From assembly GCA_012845835.1 (NCBI GenBank), contig JABAKD010000010.1, forward strand, positions 5,085,288 through 5,149,287: a stretch of DNA of 64,000 nt, in the 5' to 3' direction. Both the position numbers and the translations under genes were made by a program. Below the pieces are notes generated by a model. It searched no databases. It saw nothing but the letters and a program-made list of their open reading frames with translations, and was not told the origin of the DNA. The stretch comes from Undaria pinnatifida (taxonomy: Eukaryota; Sar; Phaeophyceae; Laminariales; Alariaceae). This document shows positions 20,801 to 31,902 of the stretch, one piece after another. Numbering within the stretch: the first letter of the stretch is position 1; each line of letters begins with the position of its first letter.

Positions 20801-23800
20801 CGATGTAAACGTCCGTCTCGAAGCTTGTGACTACATAGCTTGTGTCTCTACATGAAGAATCGGCACGGACACTGAGTGGGTGAGCTGGGTGTCGATGGGT
20901 GAAAAAAACGGTTTACTATTAAAACATACAAAGTAGTAGCGTAGAACATGCGGTGGTTGAAGTGGCAGCAAAGAGATTGTGGTCACGTCAGTCACATCCT
21001 ATGATATTCCATTCTAAAAACAGCATATTACGTCAAGACGGCGGTTCGTCACAAGGTTGAGTGTCAGCGGCACTTCGACAATATCAAAATTCGTTGGTGG
21101 CTTCTTTACGCAATGTTTAAAGAGCAACAACAAAAAAGAGGAAAACAAAATACTCGTACAGTAGGATACATGCAGTGGCTTTCGGCGACACTTAGCTCTT
21201 GTCTGCTTGCTCGCGTTGTCGCACTCTGGTCGACACGAACGTACTGCTGTATACCTGGTATATATGTTGTGTACCTGGTATATACTTTTGTTGCTTTGTG
21301 CAGGGCCGATTGCCGGCTGTTCTGCTGTGCTTTAAAAGCCTTGCGGTACGTAAATACTGTGTTGTCGGAGCTCGTTTTGTGCCTTCGTGCTGCCTGTGCG
21401 CAAAAGAGGCACAGGTTCGAAATCAAAACAAAAAAAAGAGCAAAAAAAAGAAAAGAAAGAAACGTCAATGGGTCGATCGCGGGTAAGGCTCTCGCGTTTC
21501 GACCAAGAAGGTCAACCACACAGTATCAGCGTTCCTCGACCTCGGCAATGACCACTCTCAGAGCAATGGTGAATACAGCCTCGAAAGGTTTGGTGCCACC
21601 TCGTGCTCTGAGGCGAGGGATCATCGGCGGCGAATGCTGCTGTTGCACAGATTTTTTAGTATTATTGTGGGCAGTCCTCAGAAATGCCTTATCGTGCCGC
21701 TTTGCGTGCCGAAGGGGCTAAAATATTCTGCTTGCTGTGCTTCTTTTTGTGTGAAAAAAAGTCGACACAGAAACAGGTCAGGCGCTCACGTTTCGAGCGA
21801 AAGCTCCAGCCACAATGCATCAGCACCCCTGAACCGTGGCAACGACCACTCTCAAAGCAATAGCGAATACAGCTTCGAAGATTTGGTGCCCTCTTGTGCT
21901 CTGTGAAGCGAGGAATCATCGGCGGCAGATGGTGCTGTCTGCGGAAAACAGACTTTTTCACAGCAGTTTTTCTCTTGTACATCAAAGAGAAGAAAATGTT
22001 CACACCACGGATCGATCCGGAAAATATAATTCCCGTTGGCTATCAAGAGCTGCGGATGGTTCAGGGGTGGGAGACTATGCCGAGGGCGACCTCCGGAGCG
22101 CCCGACATCTGAGAAAGTGGTCCTATACCAGGTACGTACGTACTGTTCTGTACCAGATACCAGGTATCCTATCAAAGATAACCTGGCTTAAGAAAGCAAC
22201 GTCGGTATGTGAGTACGTATATTATATTAATATACATATAAACTCGTCATATATATATCGTCGCTAGCCGAGCCCTTCCCCGGACTTTTCGCTAGCCAGC
22301 GACCGTGAGTGGCCAACATCAGCAACTATTCGCGGAAGCAGCTGGTAGCTTCCAAATTTGGGGAGTAGCTTTCAGGACTGTCAGTTTGTTAGGTCACAAG
22401 TGAAGACGGTGACGTCAGTTTAGTGCGTCAACAAGTAGTTAGGCTAGATTGTCAGCAACATTTTTTGTCAGCCACAACAGCTTGCCATACATCATCAGAA
22501 GGAGGGGGAAAGCTGTTGTTGTTGCTCTAGTCTACTTGCCTCTGCTGCCGCTGTTGTTGCTACTACTGCCCTGCTGCTACGCGACTCTCTGTAGCTGACC
22601 GTTGCTTGGCTGTAGCTGGCCACTGGTTGGCCGTGGTGCGCGGTGTGCGGGTGTGTTTACTCGGTGTTCCATGCTTACTGAGATACCTTCGAACAACGAC
22701 AAACAACATTGCAGGAAGAAAAAAACATGGGGGAACGCGGAACGGTCCTGATCTGGTCGCTTCTTCCCCGTCTGCTTGCCTGCTGCTGATGCTGTTGCTT
22801 AGCACTACTGCTGCTGCTCTTCTACTGCGGCCGCTGTCCTATAATAGGCTCTTTCAGCGTTTGAGCCAGTATTCTAGCTCAAAATCTCCAGTGATATGGG
22901 GTTGCGTAGTCTATTCTGTAAGGGCCAAGGGAAGCTAGGCATAGCAATATACTCGATAACACGAGAAAGCGACACCACACTCATCATGTCCGAACAAGCG
23001 GTTGGAGCTAAATTTCTGCACATACATACGTAAGTATGATATTTTTCGTACTTTTTTTATACGTGCGACTAAAAAACATCTTTGAGTCGGCTGGTTCTTC
23101 CAAAAACGCGCGAGGATTGTTCGCTGCTGCTTGCTCCTCCTGCTGATGATATTCCGCTGTTTCGTTATTTTTCGTGTTTCTTTCTCCGCCGATAGGGACA
23201 GCTCGTGTTGGCGCTATAGTGGGAACCGTGTCCAGCTAGCACTGGATTTATTGAGTTAAATCGACACACCCACGTGCATAAAAATACGTGGAAGTGTGGT
23301 GAGCTCGAGAATTATTTTTCCCCATCCGCCGGAGGATATAGAAAAAAACAAGATATTTCTCCGCCATTTGAAGTGTTTGCGTAACGGCCGTTTTGAGGCT
23401 GCACAAAAGTGCACCTGATCGGTTGTGTGCTACTATTATTGTGTGAATAAAATGCATGCATACATCGTTTTAAAACAGGGTCGGGACGATAGAACACTCT
23501 TTTACTTCTCGCTACGTAAACAAAAGCGAAGTGCACGCCAAAAACACGGTACGAGTTCGCGTTGTTTTTACTCGAAAAGTGGTTAATTGCTGCCGTGCGT
23601 GTGTGTATTTGTAAGAACAGCTCCACTCGTGCTACTTTTGCCGGCATTACAAAGAGCACAAAACAGCGGCAACCGGCGCTTTTCGCTCTCTTTTTCTTGC
23701 GGCACCCTCTTTTGGTCTGATTTTCTTCTCTCAAGCGTCTGCTTTACCGTTCCCTTCTACGTCATTATGTGCTTTCAGGTTCTGCGCTCACTCTATTTTG

Positions 23801-26800
23801 CTCTGCCTAGCATTCTCATCCTTATACTTCACCTCCGAAGGGAGAACTTGTAGACTACACTATAAACACGTTCGGGCTGGTCGGTGTTACTTGCCCGGTT
23901 AATTGCGCGGTGGCTGATTGTCTTTTATTGAGTTTCAATAACTTCCTTCTACCTGTTTATAGCGTACAGGAACGCCTGTGTTTCCCTTTTCAACTTGCGA
24001 TACCCCCGGGATTGTATGCGAACTACCTCCACGTACTTGTCATTTTTTTGTTTGTTTTCGGTCGACATCTGTTGGTACGCATACCTTCAGCCGAAACGCC
24101 TAGGGAGTGGACACAACTCGAACCGTGCGGTCACTGTTTGTCGTCGAGGTTTGGGCGCGATCCGTGCAGTGCGTCGCGCATGGCTAGCTCTCAATGCTTT
24201 TCAGCCCGTGGCGGGGGGACAAGACAATCCCCGTGATTCCAGTATCAGAGGCCGTATTTCACGTACGTACCTGTAACTTTTGTCTGTTTTTTGCCCTCTC
24301 ACGAGCACAACCAACGTGCAGCACGCAGAGAGCACAAGGCTACAAAGCTGCCGCCCAGCAGCACCAGTAGGCAACACCGTGCGTGTGTGGCCCATCCCTC
24401 TGCGCCGTACTACTGTTGTGTGGCTAGTTGTTTTTTTCAGGGCTTTTCACGGGTCGGGTCAAATCTCGCGGGTCGGGTCGGGTCGGGTCGGGTCGGGTCG
24501 GGTCGGGTCGGGTCAGCCGTGAGAATTTCGAGACGTCTTGACCCGACCCGACCCGACCCGCGAGAATTTCGAGACGCCTTGACCCGACCGGACCCGACCC
24601 GCGAGATTTTGAAAACCTCCTGACCCGACCCGACCCGATCCGACCCGCGAGGTTTTGAAATCCTCGTGACCCGACCCGACCCGACCCGCCACAATTCGGA
24701 TGACCCGCGAGATGCGGGTTTCATGCGGGTCAGGTCGACTTGACCCGTGACATTTCTCACGGGTGAAGGGTCAAAAAGTCACGGGTCAAAGCATGTATAC
24801 CTCGGTCGGTTGGTTGGTCCTTGGTCCCTCGTACTTTTCCCAGTATGTCGTGTTCTCTGGGTTTTTCACCGGCATTGTTTGCAGCTGATGATTATGTCAT
24901 GTGGGTGCGCGCGAAAAATAGGAAAGAAACCGCAACCCACATGCATGGGCATGCCCGTACCGCTAGACCACCGGGTCGACCCGACGAGCGAGCTAGTTAT
25001 AAGCTATAAGCGCAATCTCCGGCCCCGGCAAGTAGCCTTAGCTGAGCCGCCTCCGGAACAACTGGGGCGGTGGATCTGTCAGCAGGGGCTGCGATCCGCG
25101 AGGATGCGTTGTCTGCTGTTGGTGCTTGCTGCTGCCAGGGTGCTGCTGCTGCTGCTGCTGCTGCTGCTTCGACGACGACTGCTCTTCTTGCTTTTGTAGG
25201 TTTGGTCACATTTTGTACTGGTATGGTAATTCTCGAGCTAGCTACTACTACTGCTGTATCTATCTTCTATCTGTGCAGTCTCCAGCCCCGGCAAGCAGCC
25301 TAGCTGAGCCGCCTCCGGCAGCAAGCCCACAACTGGGGTGGTGGGTCTGTCAGCAGGGGCTGCGATTCGCGAGAATCCGGGATCTGCTGCTGCTGCTTGC
25401 TGCTGCCAGTGCTGCTGCTGCTGCTTCGACGACGACTGCCCTTCCTTGCCTTTTTACGTTTGGTCACATTTCGTACTGGTATGACCGTAATATTACCACT
25501 GTTGTTACGGCTTCAGCAGGTACGGGATTCGCGTCACACTGCTGTATGCCTTGGTACGAGTAGCTAGGGGTACTGCCTGGTGATTGTTCTGCACGCTGGG
25601 ATGACATATGATTTGAGCATCGGCACCAGGGGGGCAGGAAGCGGAAATGTTTGTAATTAATTTGCGGACCCGCGGGCCCGACCCGCGGGGCGCCTGCACG
25701 GCATCAATGGCTCTCAGCTGTAAGTTTGAAAAAGGCGGATCCGCAGGCCCGATCCGCGGGTTTGACCCGCGGGTCAGCCCAAAACAACTCGCGAGTCATT
25801 ATGGCTTGACCGGCGAAGTGACCCGTATCTCGCGGGTCATGACCCGACCCGACCCAACCCGCGAGATTTTGAAAACCTTTTGACCCGACCCGACCCGATC
25901 CGCGACATTTTGAAACACCCTTGACCCGACCCGTGGGTAGGGTCATGACCCGTGAAAAGCCCTGTTTTTTTTCGGGGCCTGCGATCTGTAATCCACAACC
26001 TCTCTTGTGCTGTTGTGTGTGGCATCAGATCCACTCTGCTCGCCATTCTGGACGAAAATATTAGGACCGTTTGGATTTTAAGATTATGACCTCAAAAACG
26101 GTTCCAAAATAATATTTCCGATTATTTTAATTGGCGTTTCTTGCCCCGAGTACACCCAGCAATGCAGGCAACAGAGAACATGCAGGGAACACAAACGTTA
26201 CATTCGCGCAGCACAAGCAGCAGCAGGCAGCATCATGTGCGTGTGGCATATCCATGTGTACTGCTGCTGTGCCTAGTTGCTTTGTCGGAACCTGCGGCAG
26301 ACTATACCATACGCCACCATCATCTCTTTTGCAGCTGCTGTGCATGTGTGTGGGGCGTGTCGCGCGTCTAGCGCGCTCGACGAATATATAAGGACCGCAA
26401 TTTCGCGGCATATAAGGACCGCAATTTTGGCGGCGATATAAGGACTGTTCCAGTAGTACTTTAGATACCTAACCGTCCTTACATTTTCGTTCATTGAAGC
26501 AGCTTTAGTTTTTTTCAAGGGCAATAACTAAAAACGGGTATACCCGGTCACTTTTTTCTCAAAAGTGATTACACTATAGAATCAAGTGAAAAACGCACCC
26601 CACGAGCCACACGACTGCCCATCCATGAACCTCTCGTTTTTTGGCCTGCTGACGCTATACATGAGGTGTACTCGTACAAGGTATATGTCGATAGGGTAGT
26701 TGGTGATTGAATGCATGCATTTGTTGACCTGATCACACTCATTCGTACTCGTACTACGATATTTATCACGTATACGAGTATTCTCGTCAAACATGTACGA

Positions 26801-29800
26801 GTATGTTGTACCGTATTCATTACTTCAAAATAGAGTATAATCATGGATCATAGTAGTAACAAGATCGACGGCGGGCGAGCGAACGAGCGAGCGACAATGA
26901 AATACGCGTATTTGTTGTTGTGATCACACTCATTCGTATTTGTACTACGATATGTGCCATATAGTACTCGTCAAACATGGACGTTGTACGATATGGTCAT
27001 TAAGCAGTAATTGTAGGCTCGATTTATTGGAGGCACCAGGTAGGTACTATTCATGAGAAACACTCCCTGTACGACGCGTCGGAGAGAGCCTGAAAATACC
27101 CAGGCAAATCATGGTACGAAGTGGCAACCTCGGTGGCATCAGTAAGGAGGATGTTGCTGCGGGCACGCGTGGCGGTGCTGACGGATACAGGGACGCCAGT
27201 TGGCTGCTGGATTGTCTTCCTCAACGCCTTCACGCCGGTGTCGGGATTCGCGCACAGCGTGTAGCCTTTACCAGTGGGTCGATCCCACATCTAGACGCAC
27301 GCGCGCGTTTCCCTCTGAACAGTTTGCGTGTTCAAAATCAGCGTGGGTGACACGCCACTCATCAAGGACCGACTTCGTCGAGCGCACCTCCGTCATGCAA
27401 GCCGAGGATACCACCGGAGTCGCCACAGGAACCTGCGACGGATCCTGCTTCGGTTTCGGTGGCTCGGCCACCCCGGAGCACGAGTACTTGTTCTGTCGCC
27501 CACCGCCTTTCCCAGAGGCCCTGTACCCATGAACGGTTGCCAGATACGCCCGCGCAACAGCTAAACGAAGTTCCTTCGTGCTGCCAAACACAGAGCTGCC
27601 CTCTGTGGCCATGGTGCTCGCCCGTCGGAGGTGAAGGGAAGGGGAGAGCTACGTGTGTGACAGGGGTGAAGTGATGTTTAATGTGGAAGGGGGTCGAAGC
27701 TGCTGTGAACCTCTTGGCCTTTCTTTCAGGCACCACAATGGCGTCCCATCCCAGCGAAAGCGACGTTTGTAAAGAGGGGATCAATGTATTACCTCTGATT
27801 GGGTGTAATGTATATGAAGGCATCTGATTGGCTTAGATACAACCAAAAACAGGTGAAAGCCAAGCATAATGGCCATTTACTGGTGTACCCGGGACATTAT
27901 CTCTCAAAATCAGGCACAACTTTTTTTTTACCAATCGCGTGGCTCGTGGGGTGCGTTTTTCATTTGATTTTAGAGTGTACCCGTTTTGGGTAGAAAAGTG
28001 GCCGGGTATACCCGTTTTTGGTTATTGACCTTTTTTCAACTTTTGGCCGATGCTAATGGCAAGCCGATAGTTTGACCAAAAAGTTGACAATTTTTTATAT
28101 GGAGTTATTTGCTGAAAGATTCCGGGTGACGTCGCTATGGGGAAAAAACGAGTAAAATATGTTTTCTCTGGCTCTTTTCCTGGTCATGCATGCGGTCCAA
28201 CAGGTCAATTTGTCAATTTTTCATCAAGCCGTGATCAACATTGCCCATCAAACACGATTGACTTCGCTCTCGAAATAGAGATAACCAACGGTCACTCCTC
28301 TTCGCTCCGGACAAGGACACATGAGTGTAGGCGACAGCGCCGAAGACTTCATCTCGATGCATGCCCTAGGGCGTGAGAGGTTCCTTGTGTTGTCCTGTGG
28401 TCTTCCGTCAAATCCGCTTCAAGTTTCATTTTTTGCCCGTTGGGAGACGATAGTTTTTTGCCTCAGTTTTATATTTTTTACAGACCAGCCGCCACACGTG
28501 TTTTTAACACAAGCCTGATCGGCGACCGCCACATATCACCGGCCGTAGAGTGAGCACTGCGGTACACCAAGGGAGGGTCGGAGCCCCTAACGAGCTCGCC
28601 ACATTCAGAGTTCAAGGCGCTGTTGTTGATTTCGTCGAGCGAAGTGTGTGGAGAACACGAAATCACGCCGCGTCTAATCCAAGATCTGCTTGAGAATTTC
28701 TCAAGCAGATGTTGGCCAAGCGACAAACATTTTTTTCCGAAAAATTGGAAAGTTCCAAAACAAAATCTACAAAATTGGGCCCATAGGTGATCGTCCAGGC
28801 AAAGCTTGGCTGGGATCCATGGGAAATTCAAACTTTCGGTCTTCCATTGCCACCGGCCTGATATAAATATTAACACCTCTATGGGGAGTTTTTTCGCCCA
28901 GATCACACACGACAAACACAAGACGACATGAGAGAAAGACGCTATTTATTCAGTGTACGATCCTAGTGCCCAATAGGTGCAGCAGGCAGCAGCATGAGCG
29001 CGTGGCGTATCCTCGCTATACCGCGGCGAGTTGCTTTTGTCAGAGCCTGCCATTAGCCACACGATCACACCGCACAGCACATCTCTGCTGCTAATGATGT
29101 TTTCGGGGTTGCTGTGTGTTTTATCGAGTTGTTGTTGTTCTCACATTAACCCGCATAATCGAGTCCGTGGTCACAGGACAGGCTCCAGTCACTCTGGAGC
29201 TGAGGAATACCCCAGGGAAAAAACACACACAACCCAAGGTGGTACACGCATATATCACAGCTGACGCAATTCATGCCTCCACCAGAAACATATAAAAGTG
29301 AAATCGGGAGTCAGTCTACGATGTGCCAGGTCCATTCCGAGGCATACGTCTCATTACTCACGCCTTGAGAAACCAACTATTCCGATTGCCACCCAAGGAA
29401 GAATACCACGTATATATTACACGTAGCATCTATCACAACGCATACGCACGACAGGCGTAAGTCAATTGGAGAAAAGAAACAAAGAAAAGAAAAGAATATC
29501 AAGGAAAGGAAAGAAAAGGGAAGAAAACAAAACAAAACGAAAAAGGTATGCCTCTCTGGACATGAATACAAGGCCCGTTGGCTGATTAATTTAGATATAA
29601 AACGACCTTACATTTCGGTCCATAGAGGTAGCTTTCAACGTACTGCTGTACATACCAGGTACGTAGCTGGTAATTTTTTTGGTCATGCTTCAACATGTTT
29701 CGTGTAGGTAAGGTAACAGACAACAAACATGCGGAGAGCACAACGCTTTGTATCCTATCCTGCCGCCCAGCAGCAGCAGCAGCAGGCAGCACCATGTGCG

Positions 29801-31902
29801 CGTGGCGTCTCCTCGCCATACTGCGGCGAGTTGATTTTGTCGGAGCCTGTCATTTGTCACCCCACCATACTGCAACTTTCTGCTGTACTGCCGCTGGGTG
29901 CTCATCGATCGCGTTACTTTTGGCGGAAATGTAGGAACCGTTGGAGTATTAATATCAATAAAACCGTCCTTACGTTTACGTCCTCAGAGGCAGTTTTTTC
30001 ACGTTCGTACGTTTTTTAGAGTTATTTTGTAGCAGATTACAGATAATAAGACAACAGACAACAAGAGGAGAGCACAGCGCTACGTATACGATCCTGCCGC
30101 CCAGCAGTAGGCAGCCCCATGTGCGCGTGGCGTATCCTCGCTATACTGTGGCGAGTTGCATTTGTCAAAGCCTGTCATTGTCACCCCATCACACCCCACC
30201 TCTATGCTAACTGTTGCTGCGGCTGCCGTGTGTGTTCATCGATCATCCGCTATGAGAGTAAATATAGGGACCTTTGGAGAAATAATCTACATTTACGAAA
30301 CCGGCCTTACATTTCTTTTCATTGTTTGTACAACGCTGCTGTTTTACTTGTGCAGCGAGGTACCGGTAGGTTATTCGTAGAAAAGTGAGGCACGAAACTT
30401 TGTAGCGAGCAATAGTGTTTTTATTAACAGCTTTTTTATGGACTTTGATCTGTGCCTCGTAGGTATCATACATATCATACGATGTTAAAATGATGTGAGT
30501 TGTGTGTTTTCTCAGCAACAGATCGGTCATGCGTCATATTTAATAGATTGCCAAAATAAGCAACAAAATAAGTGCAAAAAATGCTACAGAATACACCCAA
30601 TTCCTACGGTTATATGCAAAATCGTTAGACTAGATATTCCAAACATGTTTAATACACGATACGTACGTAGCAGTATACAAAATGTTACTGCTGTATGCGT
30701 TTGGCAGTCATGACCATATCAGGTAACGAAACGTTCTTGCGCCTTTCCTATGGACACTTCCCGGAAGGGAACCTTGTACCCAGGGATGACACCAACAAAT
30801 CAACGATAACCTGGCTGGAGAAGGAGAAAAAAAAAAATGTCGGTATATTATACCAGGCACAGAGTGCAGACAGAGTACACGGTACCGTCCGCACAATGAA
30901 TATGACCGAGGGAAAAAACAAAAATTCGAAATATCGCCAGCCGGCACATCTACCTACCCGGCCACCAACTACCACCGCCACGATTGGATGGGCGAGATAC
31001 CTTCACCAGTCTACCTGGTGCATTGACTCTGTGGTTTGGGCCGTTGCGTGATGTGTGCTGCGTCCTACTTGAAAAAGTACCACTCTATGAGAGAATAGTA
31101 CGTACTTGTACCAGGTATGTGTTGGACCCATTTTTCCATTTTCTCATTTCGCATGAACGCGGGCCAATCTAATCTATTTAATTCATTTTCACGAATTTTC
31201 ATATTTTCACACAGCAGACTTTCGTTGATATATATTTGCAGCTCTTGTAGGCTTGGATTGCTGCGCTTCTTATGCCGTTTCAATCCCGGCGACGCGTTAA
31301 TTCTGATTCCCTCTCTACTCACCGATGAGAGCGGGCCCCGACGCGCGCTGTCAGAATCGACCTTCGACTCTTCGTTGTCTCCGTCCTCCTCTGACACCGC
31401 TCCCCGGTCAGCCTCGTCGTGCCTGATTCCTCCTCTGCCTCTGCCCCCGCCGTTCGTGGCATCACCACCATCACCCGACCTCATCCCTGTATCGCAAAAC
31501 AACAAACATACCGGCACCAAAGTTCAGACATGACAGCCAGCGAGCACCGTCGCGATACCATAAGCTTACCATAGGTGTGATAATGACGATAATGCTGTTG
31601 TTGTACCTAGTACGGGTGGCAAGTGTCGGATGGGCAAGTGTGGGCGGAGCACAGCGGCGCGTCTAGGCGTGATCCGGCAACAATATCAGCACCTGGCGAG
31701 AAGGAGTCAACCGAGTCAACGCCTGAAGGCAAGAAGGGGGCACCACCCAGACTTCTAACTTACCATCGTTCCTGTCCTCGGCAGCATTGCGTCTTGACCC
31801 GTCCGCTGCGACTCGAGCTGGCACGCTGCGGTCTGGTGGCACTCTGGTGGCGGGCGACGGGGGCCCCGATGCTGAACCTGGTGCTTGCAGTGGACTGGCC
31901 AT
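14397..31902 (-). CDS. Unrecognised acidic, RG-rich Cys-motif protein, candidate 11-exon model
   Basis: Proposed exons, 5' to 3': 31902-31764, 31486-31323, 20514-20250, 19932-19808, 19354-18716, 18580-18395, 18305-18228, 18061-17876, 17242-17078, 16993-16877 (end uncertain), 14834-14397. Every proposed junction keeps frame, which would give about 830 residues. In order these are: a Pro/Ala/Arg-rich N-terminus; an RG-rich then acidic segment; a compact SH3/KOW-like block (WVGRYVRITTPRHNGTTG); Ser-rich linkers; a long charged tract rich in RD, RGG and DE; a CDVC motif; FCWNEQCW; WQCWASTC; and a Gly/Met-rich tail. The composition suggests a nuclear, RNA- or chromatin-associated protein, but I do not recognise the family. 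The four exons from 20514 to 18395 are strong. Linking them across the 10.8-kb gap to 31323, and to 14834, is inference; these could be two or three genes. Confidence 0.45.
15881..16686. mobile_element. PIF/Harbinger-like MITE, copy 1 (TSD TAA)
   Basis: The element is 806 bp. Terminal inverted repeats start GGTCGGTGCTAATGGAA at the left and GGCCGGTGCTAATGGAA at the right and stay similar for about 35 bp. TAA flanks both ends (15878-15880 and 16687-16689). GGCC-type termini with a 3-bp TWA duplication are the pattern of PIF/Harbinger (Tourist) MITEs. It carries no transposase. It lies in the last large intron, or 3' flank, of the unknown gene. Confidence 0.75.
16808..18305 (-). CDS. Probable further exons of the unknown gene with Cys-pair motifs
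   Basis: 18305-18228 encodes LYKHEQENDLLAEYNTSI and onward, ending at the weak donor GAG|GTTTTG. 18061-17876 encodes DGDKFCWNEQCWMSPVFSGY, with high-GC third positions typical of coding. 17242-17078 encodes WLETKRKRKLEAHEVF and then YRWQCWASTCEDP. The 16993 exon encodes RLVYWKTLITHYLLGLP and either stops at 16808 or splices at 16877 or 16871. All are in phase 0. The CDVC, FCWNEQCW and WQCWASTC pairs could together form zinc sites. Boundaries were read by eye; an alternative is that transcription stops within the TAG-containing donor near 18195. Confidence 0.5.
18395..20514 (-). CDS. Core exons of the unknown gene (20514-20250, 19932-19808, 19354-18716, 18580-18395)
   Basis: Four exons with good GT-AG sites (for example AAAG|GTAAGT, TCG|GTGAGT) and matching phases (1, 0, 0). 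Exon 20514 encodes DEFALISVPLDTW followed by a small beta-rich, KOW-like block ending KRAYDLVVIPEE. Exon 19354 (213 codons) is low complexity: DE-rich, then RD/RGG-rich. Exon 18580 encodes VTQMQKAKERPNLVHWRDEL and ends in RVRCDVCYHEKS. The donor after GKK is AAG|GTTTGG, a weak form. An open frame continues upstream of 20514 to an ATG at 20760, but a strong acceptor (ctttcctgcag) at 20515 favours an exon boundary there. Confidence 0.75.
21530..21945. repeat. Duplicated segment of about 125 bp
   Basis: 21530-21655 and 21822-21945 are diverged direct copies sharing AACGACCACTCTCA-type sequence and CGAGGGATCATCGGCGGC. They lie between strong exon 20514 and candidate exon 31323. There is no coding sense. 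Confidence 0.6.
24438..25964. mobile_element. hAT-like MITE with (CCCGA)n tracts, nested inside another repeat
   Basis: Both ends carry the perfect 18-bp terminal inverted repeat CAGGGCTTTTCACGGGTC also found at 48388. The flanks are GTTTTTTT and TTTTTTTT, consistent with an 8-bp duplication. The surrounding repeat family continues across the insertion: ...CTAGTTG before it and TCGGGGCCTG after it correspond to the uninterrupted CTAGTTGCTTTGTCGGAACC near 26270. The element is larger (1527 bp) than the 48388 copy because it contains a tandem duplication of about 210 bp (25010-25490) with CTG runs. Confidence 0.7.
25010..25490 (+). repeat. Tandem duplication of about 210 bp with (CTG)n
   Basis: Two units, 25010-25225 and 25275-25490, share AGCCGCCTCCGG, GTCAGCAGGGGCTGCGAT, a CTG run and TTTGGTCACATTT. 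Open frames with poly-Leu or poly-Cys are products of the CTG run. Confidence 0.8.
26519..28030. mobile_element. MULE (Mutator-like element) with about 100-bp TIRs and exact 9-bp target duplication
   Basis: The element is 1512 bp. Its left end (26519-26615) and right end (about 27932-28030) are inverted repeats of about 100 bp, both containing AAAACGGGTATACCCGG and AAAAACGCACCCCACGAGCC. The 9-bp TTTTTTCAA flanks it exactly at 26510-26518 and 28031-28039. Long TIRs with 9-bp duplications are diagnostic of Mutator-like elements. Inside is a broken transposase N-terminus (27612-27051, minus strand), so the element is an internal-deletion derivative. Confidence 0.85.
27051..27612 (-). pseudogene. 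MULE transposase N-terminal fragment, frameshifted
   Basis: The frame opens at 27612 with MATEGSSVFGSTKELRL. It carries a zinc-finger-like stretch in which Cys residues are followed by DEWRVTHADFEHANC, the WRKY/GCM1-type arrangement seen at the N-terminus of MULE transposases. The frame is lost near 27290-27270 and the similarity continues in another frame: TGVKALRKTIQQPTGVPVSV, a helix with TATRARSNIL, then SYHDLPGYFQALSDAS. It ends at 27051. The DDE catalytic core and SWIM finger are missing. The family call rests on pattern recall and on the enclosing MULE termini. Confidence 0.6.
28045..28858. mobile_element. PIF/Harbinger-like MITE, copy 2, inverted relative to copy 1
   Basis: This 814-bp element matches the reverse complement of 15881-16686 over most of its length; both share the segments around CATGCCCTAGGGCGTGAGAG and CTTGGTGTAC. 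Termini are GGCCGATGCTAATGG and a diverged inverted partner. The flanks (TTT, TGA) do not match, so the target duplication has decayed. It begins 14 bp after the right end of the MULE. Confidence 0.75.
29110..29560. repeat. Repeat of about 440 bp, inverted partner at 57400-57830
   Basis: 29110-29560 matches the reverse complement of 57400-57830. Shared landmarks are ACATATAAAAGTGAAATCGG, CACGTATATATTACACG and a purine-rich AGAAAAGAAA tract. The TATAAAAG box could be part of an element promoter or LTR. No ends were defined. Confidence 0.7.
31323..31902 (-). CDS. First two exons of an RG-rich/acidic protein (31902-31764, 31486-31323)
   Basis: The ATG at 31902 has a good context (acaaacATGG). 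The first exon reads MASPLQAPGSASGPPSPATR and ends GAACGATG|GTAAGT in phase 1. The second starts after gcgatacag and reads GMRSGDGGDATNGGGRGRGG, then SEEDGDNEESKVDSDSARR, ending TCATCG|GTGAGT in phase 0. It resembles exon 19354 of the strong exon block in composition, which is one reason to join them. An alternative 3' end is a short exon after ctccagccag near 30820 (VIVDLLVSSLGTRFPSGKCP). Confidence 0.6.

Larger units (their letters stand above)
24290..30340. repeat. Dispersed repeat of about 270 bp, five copies in this interval
   Basis: Copies lie at about 24300-24437 plus 25965-26110 (split by the nested hAT element), 26190-26518 (cut by the MULE), 28950-29130, 29725-30000 and 30065-30335. 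They share GCAGCACCATGTGCGCGTGG, a TATACTGCGGCGAGTTG segment, GGAGCCTGTCATT and an end resembling AACCGTCCTTACATTT. There is no coding capacity. The copies are in the same orientation, so local amplification is likely. Confidence 0.65.

Noticed and set aside
24437-24760. Arg/Val/Gly-rich frames in the 24.4-24.8 kb block
   Set aside because: They arise from CCCGA pentamers of the nested MITE.
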